33,704 bases of DNA, taken from positions 1 to 33,704 of the forward strand of contig SHUF01000027.1 of NCBI GenBank assembly GCA_009694745.1, in the 5' to 3' direction. The stretch comes from Acidobacteriota bacterium. Its GTDB lineage: Bacteria; Acidobacteriota; Vicinamibacteria; Vicinamibacterales; SCN-69-37. Shown here piece after piece: positions 33,029 through 33,704 of this stretch; the first letter of the stretch is position 1, and each line of letters begins with the position of its first letter. The position numbers and the translations under genes are program-made. The notes beneath the pieces are model-generated. The model saw nothing but the letters and a program-made list of their open reading frames with translations, was not told the DNA's origin and did not search any database.

Positions 33029-33704
33029 ATGGCTGCCGACCTGACTGACCGTCAGCGCCGCATACTGGCGCGCCTTGTCTCGGAATACATCGAGCAGGGG
33101 GAACCTGTGTCCTCGTCGTGGCTCGCCGAACACTCGGGTCTGGGCCTGTCCTCAGCCACCGTCCGGAACCTCCTCGCCCGCCTTGAAGAACAGGGATTGG
33201 TGCACCAGCCACACACGTCGGCCGGCCGGATTCCGACGGATGCCGGCTATCGCTTGTACGTGGACTCGCTGCTGCAAGCGCGGCGCCGGCTCAAATCCAC
33301 AGGGGACCTCGAGAACCGGTTAAGGCGGGCGGATGCCGCGGGCGGACTGCTCGAAAACGTCTCGCACGAGTTGGCTCTGGCCTCCCATCAAATCGCGTTT
33401 GCCATGACCCCGGCCAGCGCCACGGCTCGGCTGCATCACATCAGTTTTGTCAGCCTCGACAACCATCGCGTGCTGGTCATCGTTGTTGCCACCGGCAACC
33501 AGATCACCCACAAAGTGGTGGAAACCCAGGAACCGTGTGATGTGGGCGTACTCGAGCGCGCCGCCCAGTACATCAATGCGGAATTCGCGGGCCTGACGCT
33601 GCTTGAAGCGCGCGAAGCCATCCTGGCGCGCATGCGCGAAGAACGGATGTTGTACGACGTCCTGCTGGGCCGCGCGCTGCGATTGGCCCAGAGCGGCCTG
33701 GACG
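33029..33704 (+). CDS. hrcA: Heat-inducible transcription repressor HrcA, N-terminal part
   Basis: HrcA represses chaperone genes by binding CIRCE and is kept active by GroEL in known systems. The 225 codons present begin MAADLTDRQRRILARLVSEYI, with GEPVSSSWLAEHSGLGLSSATVRN (winged helix) and HTSAGRIPTDAGYRLYVD, both family hallmarks. The GAF-like domain follows (LHHISFVSLDNHRVLVIIV). The gene runs off the right edge; the family is about 340 residues. A CIRCE site and a -10 box lie directly upstream. grpE, dnaK or dnaJ would be expected next, outside the window. Confidence 0.96.
   Translation, partial: MAADLTDRQRRILARLVSEYIEQGEPVSSSWLAEHSGLGLSSATVRNLLARLEEQGLVHQPHTSAGRIPTDAGYRLYVDSLLQARRRLKSTGDLENRLRRADAAGGLLENVSHELALASHQIAFAMTPASATARLHHISFVSLDNHRVLVIVVATGNQITHKVVETQEPCDVGVLERAAQYINAEFAGLTLLEAREAILARMREERMLYDVLLGRALRLAQSGLD

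Noticed and set aside
1..33704. tRNA, rRNA, CRISPR array, insertion sequence or prophage genes
   Set aside because: No cloverleaf-like pattern, regularly spaced repeats, transposase, integrase or phage structural protein was seen.

Overview
The window is a dense, GC-rich bacterial chromosome segment with mostly housekeeping content and no phage, transposase, CRISPR or RNA gene that I can see. Gene content suggests a Gram-negative, probably an Acidobacteriota member of the Vicinamibacteria type: MacB-like ABC exporter, class A PBP, secreted M16 peptidase, beta-barrel remnant, BshC (bacillithiol), glycine/arginine-rich secreted proteins and a CotH-type secreted kinase. That assignment is inference from style and content, not from a marker gene alignment.

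Layout. 1-1699 (minus): a cysteine-synthase-like PLP enzyme followed by a secreted M16 zinc peptidase that runs off the left edge. 1772-7048 (plus): ABC ATPase plus permease, a DEAD-box RNA helicase with a DbpA-type RNA-binding tail, a small membrane protein and YajQ. 7045-12334 (minus): a run read as MBL-fold hydrolase, ribF, a small unknown protein, cysS, a class III aminotransferase and yraN. 12387-13310 (plus): mazG, whose 3' end overlaps the 3' end of comEC (13204-15670, minus). comEC is split by a 10-bp tandem duplication. 15790-16251: a decayed outer-membrane beta-barrel gene ending in a strong hairpin terminator.

16373-19357 (plus): the most interesting cassette, three tightly linked genes for a VTC-type polyphosphate-polymerase-like domain protein, a DUF4956 membrane protein and a secreted CotH-family kinase with an EF-hand. 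19407-20047: arfB and a fragment of a DUF1801 gene. 20048-26145 (minus): a membrane-anchored pseudokinase with two PEGA domains directly upstream of carA and carB. 26192-27850 (plus): bshC, convergent with a ROK regulator-argH pair (27847-30531, minus). 30645-32954: a bifunctional class A penicillin-binding protein. 33029-end: hrcA, cut by the right edge, preceded by a perfect 9-9-9 CIRCE operator.

Three non-genic patterns stand out. Four intergenic sites (3856, 7542, 19358, 20011) hold short purine/pyrimidine arrays with an 8-bp period that often supply the stop codon or C-terminal residues of the adjacent gene. Several genes have a TANNNT-like box 6 to 8 nt before the start codon and no clear Shine-Dalgarno, as expected for leaderless mRNAs. 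Three genes (cysteine-synthase-like, comEC, beta-barrel) carry frame breaks, which may be real or may be assembly errors.
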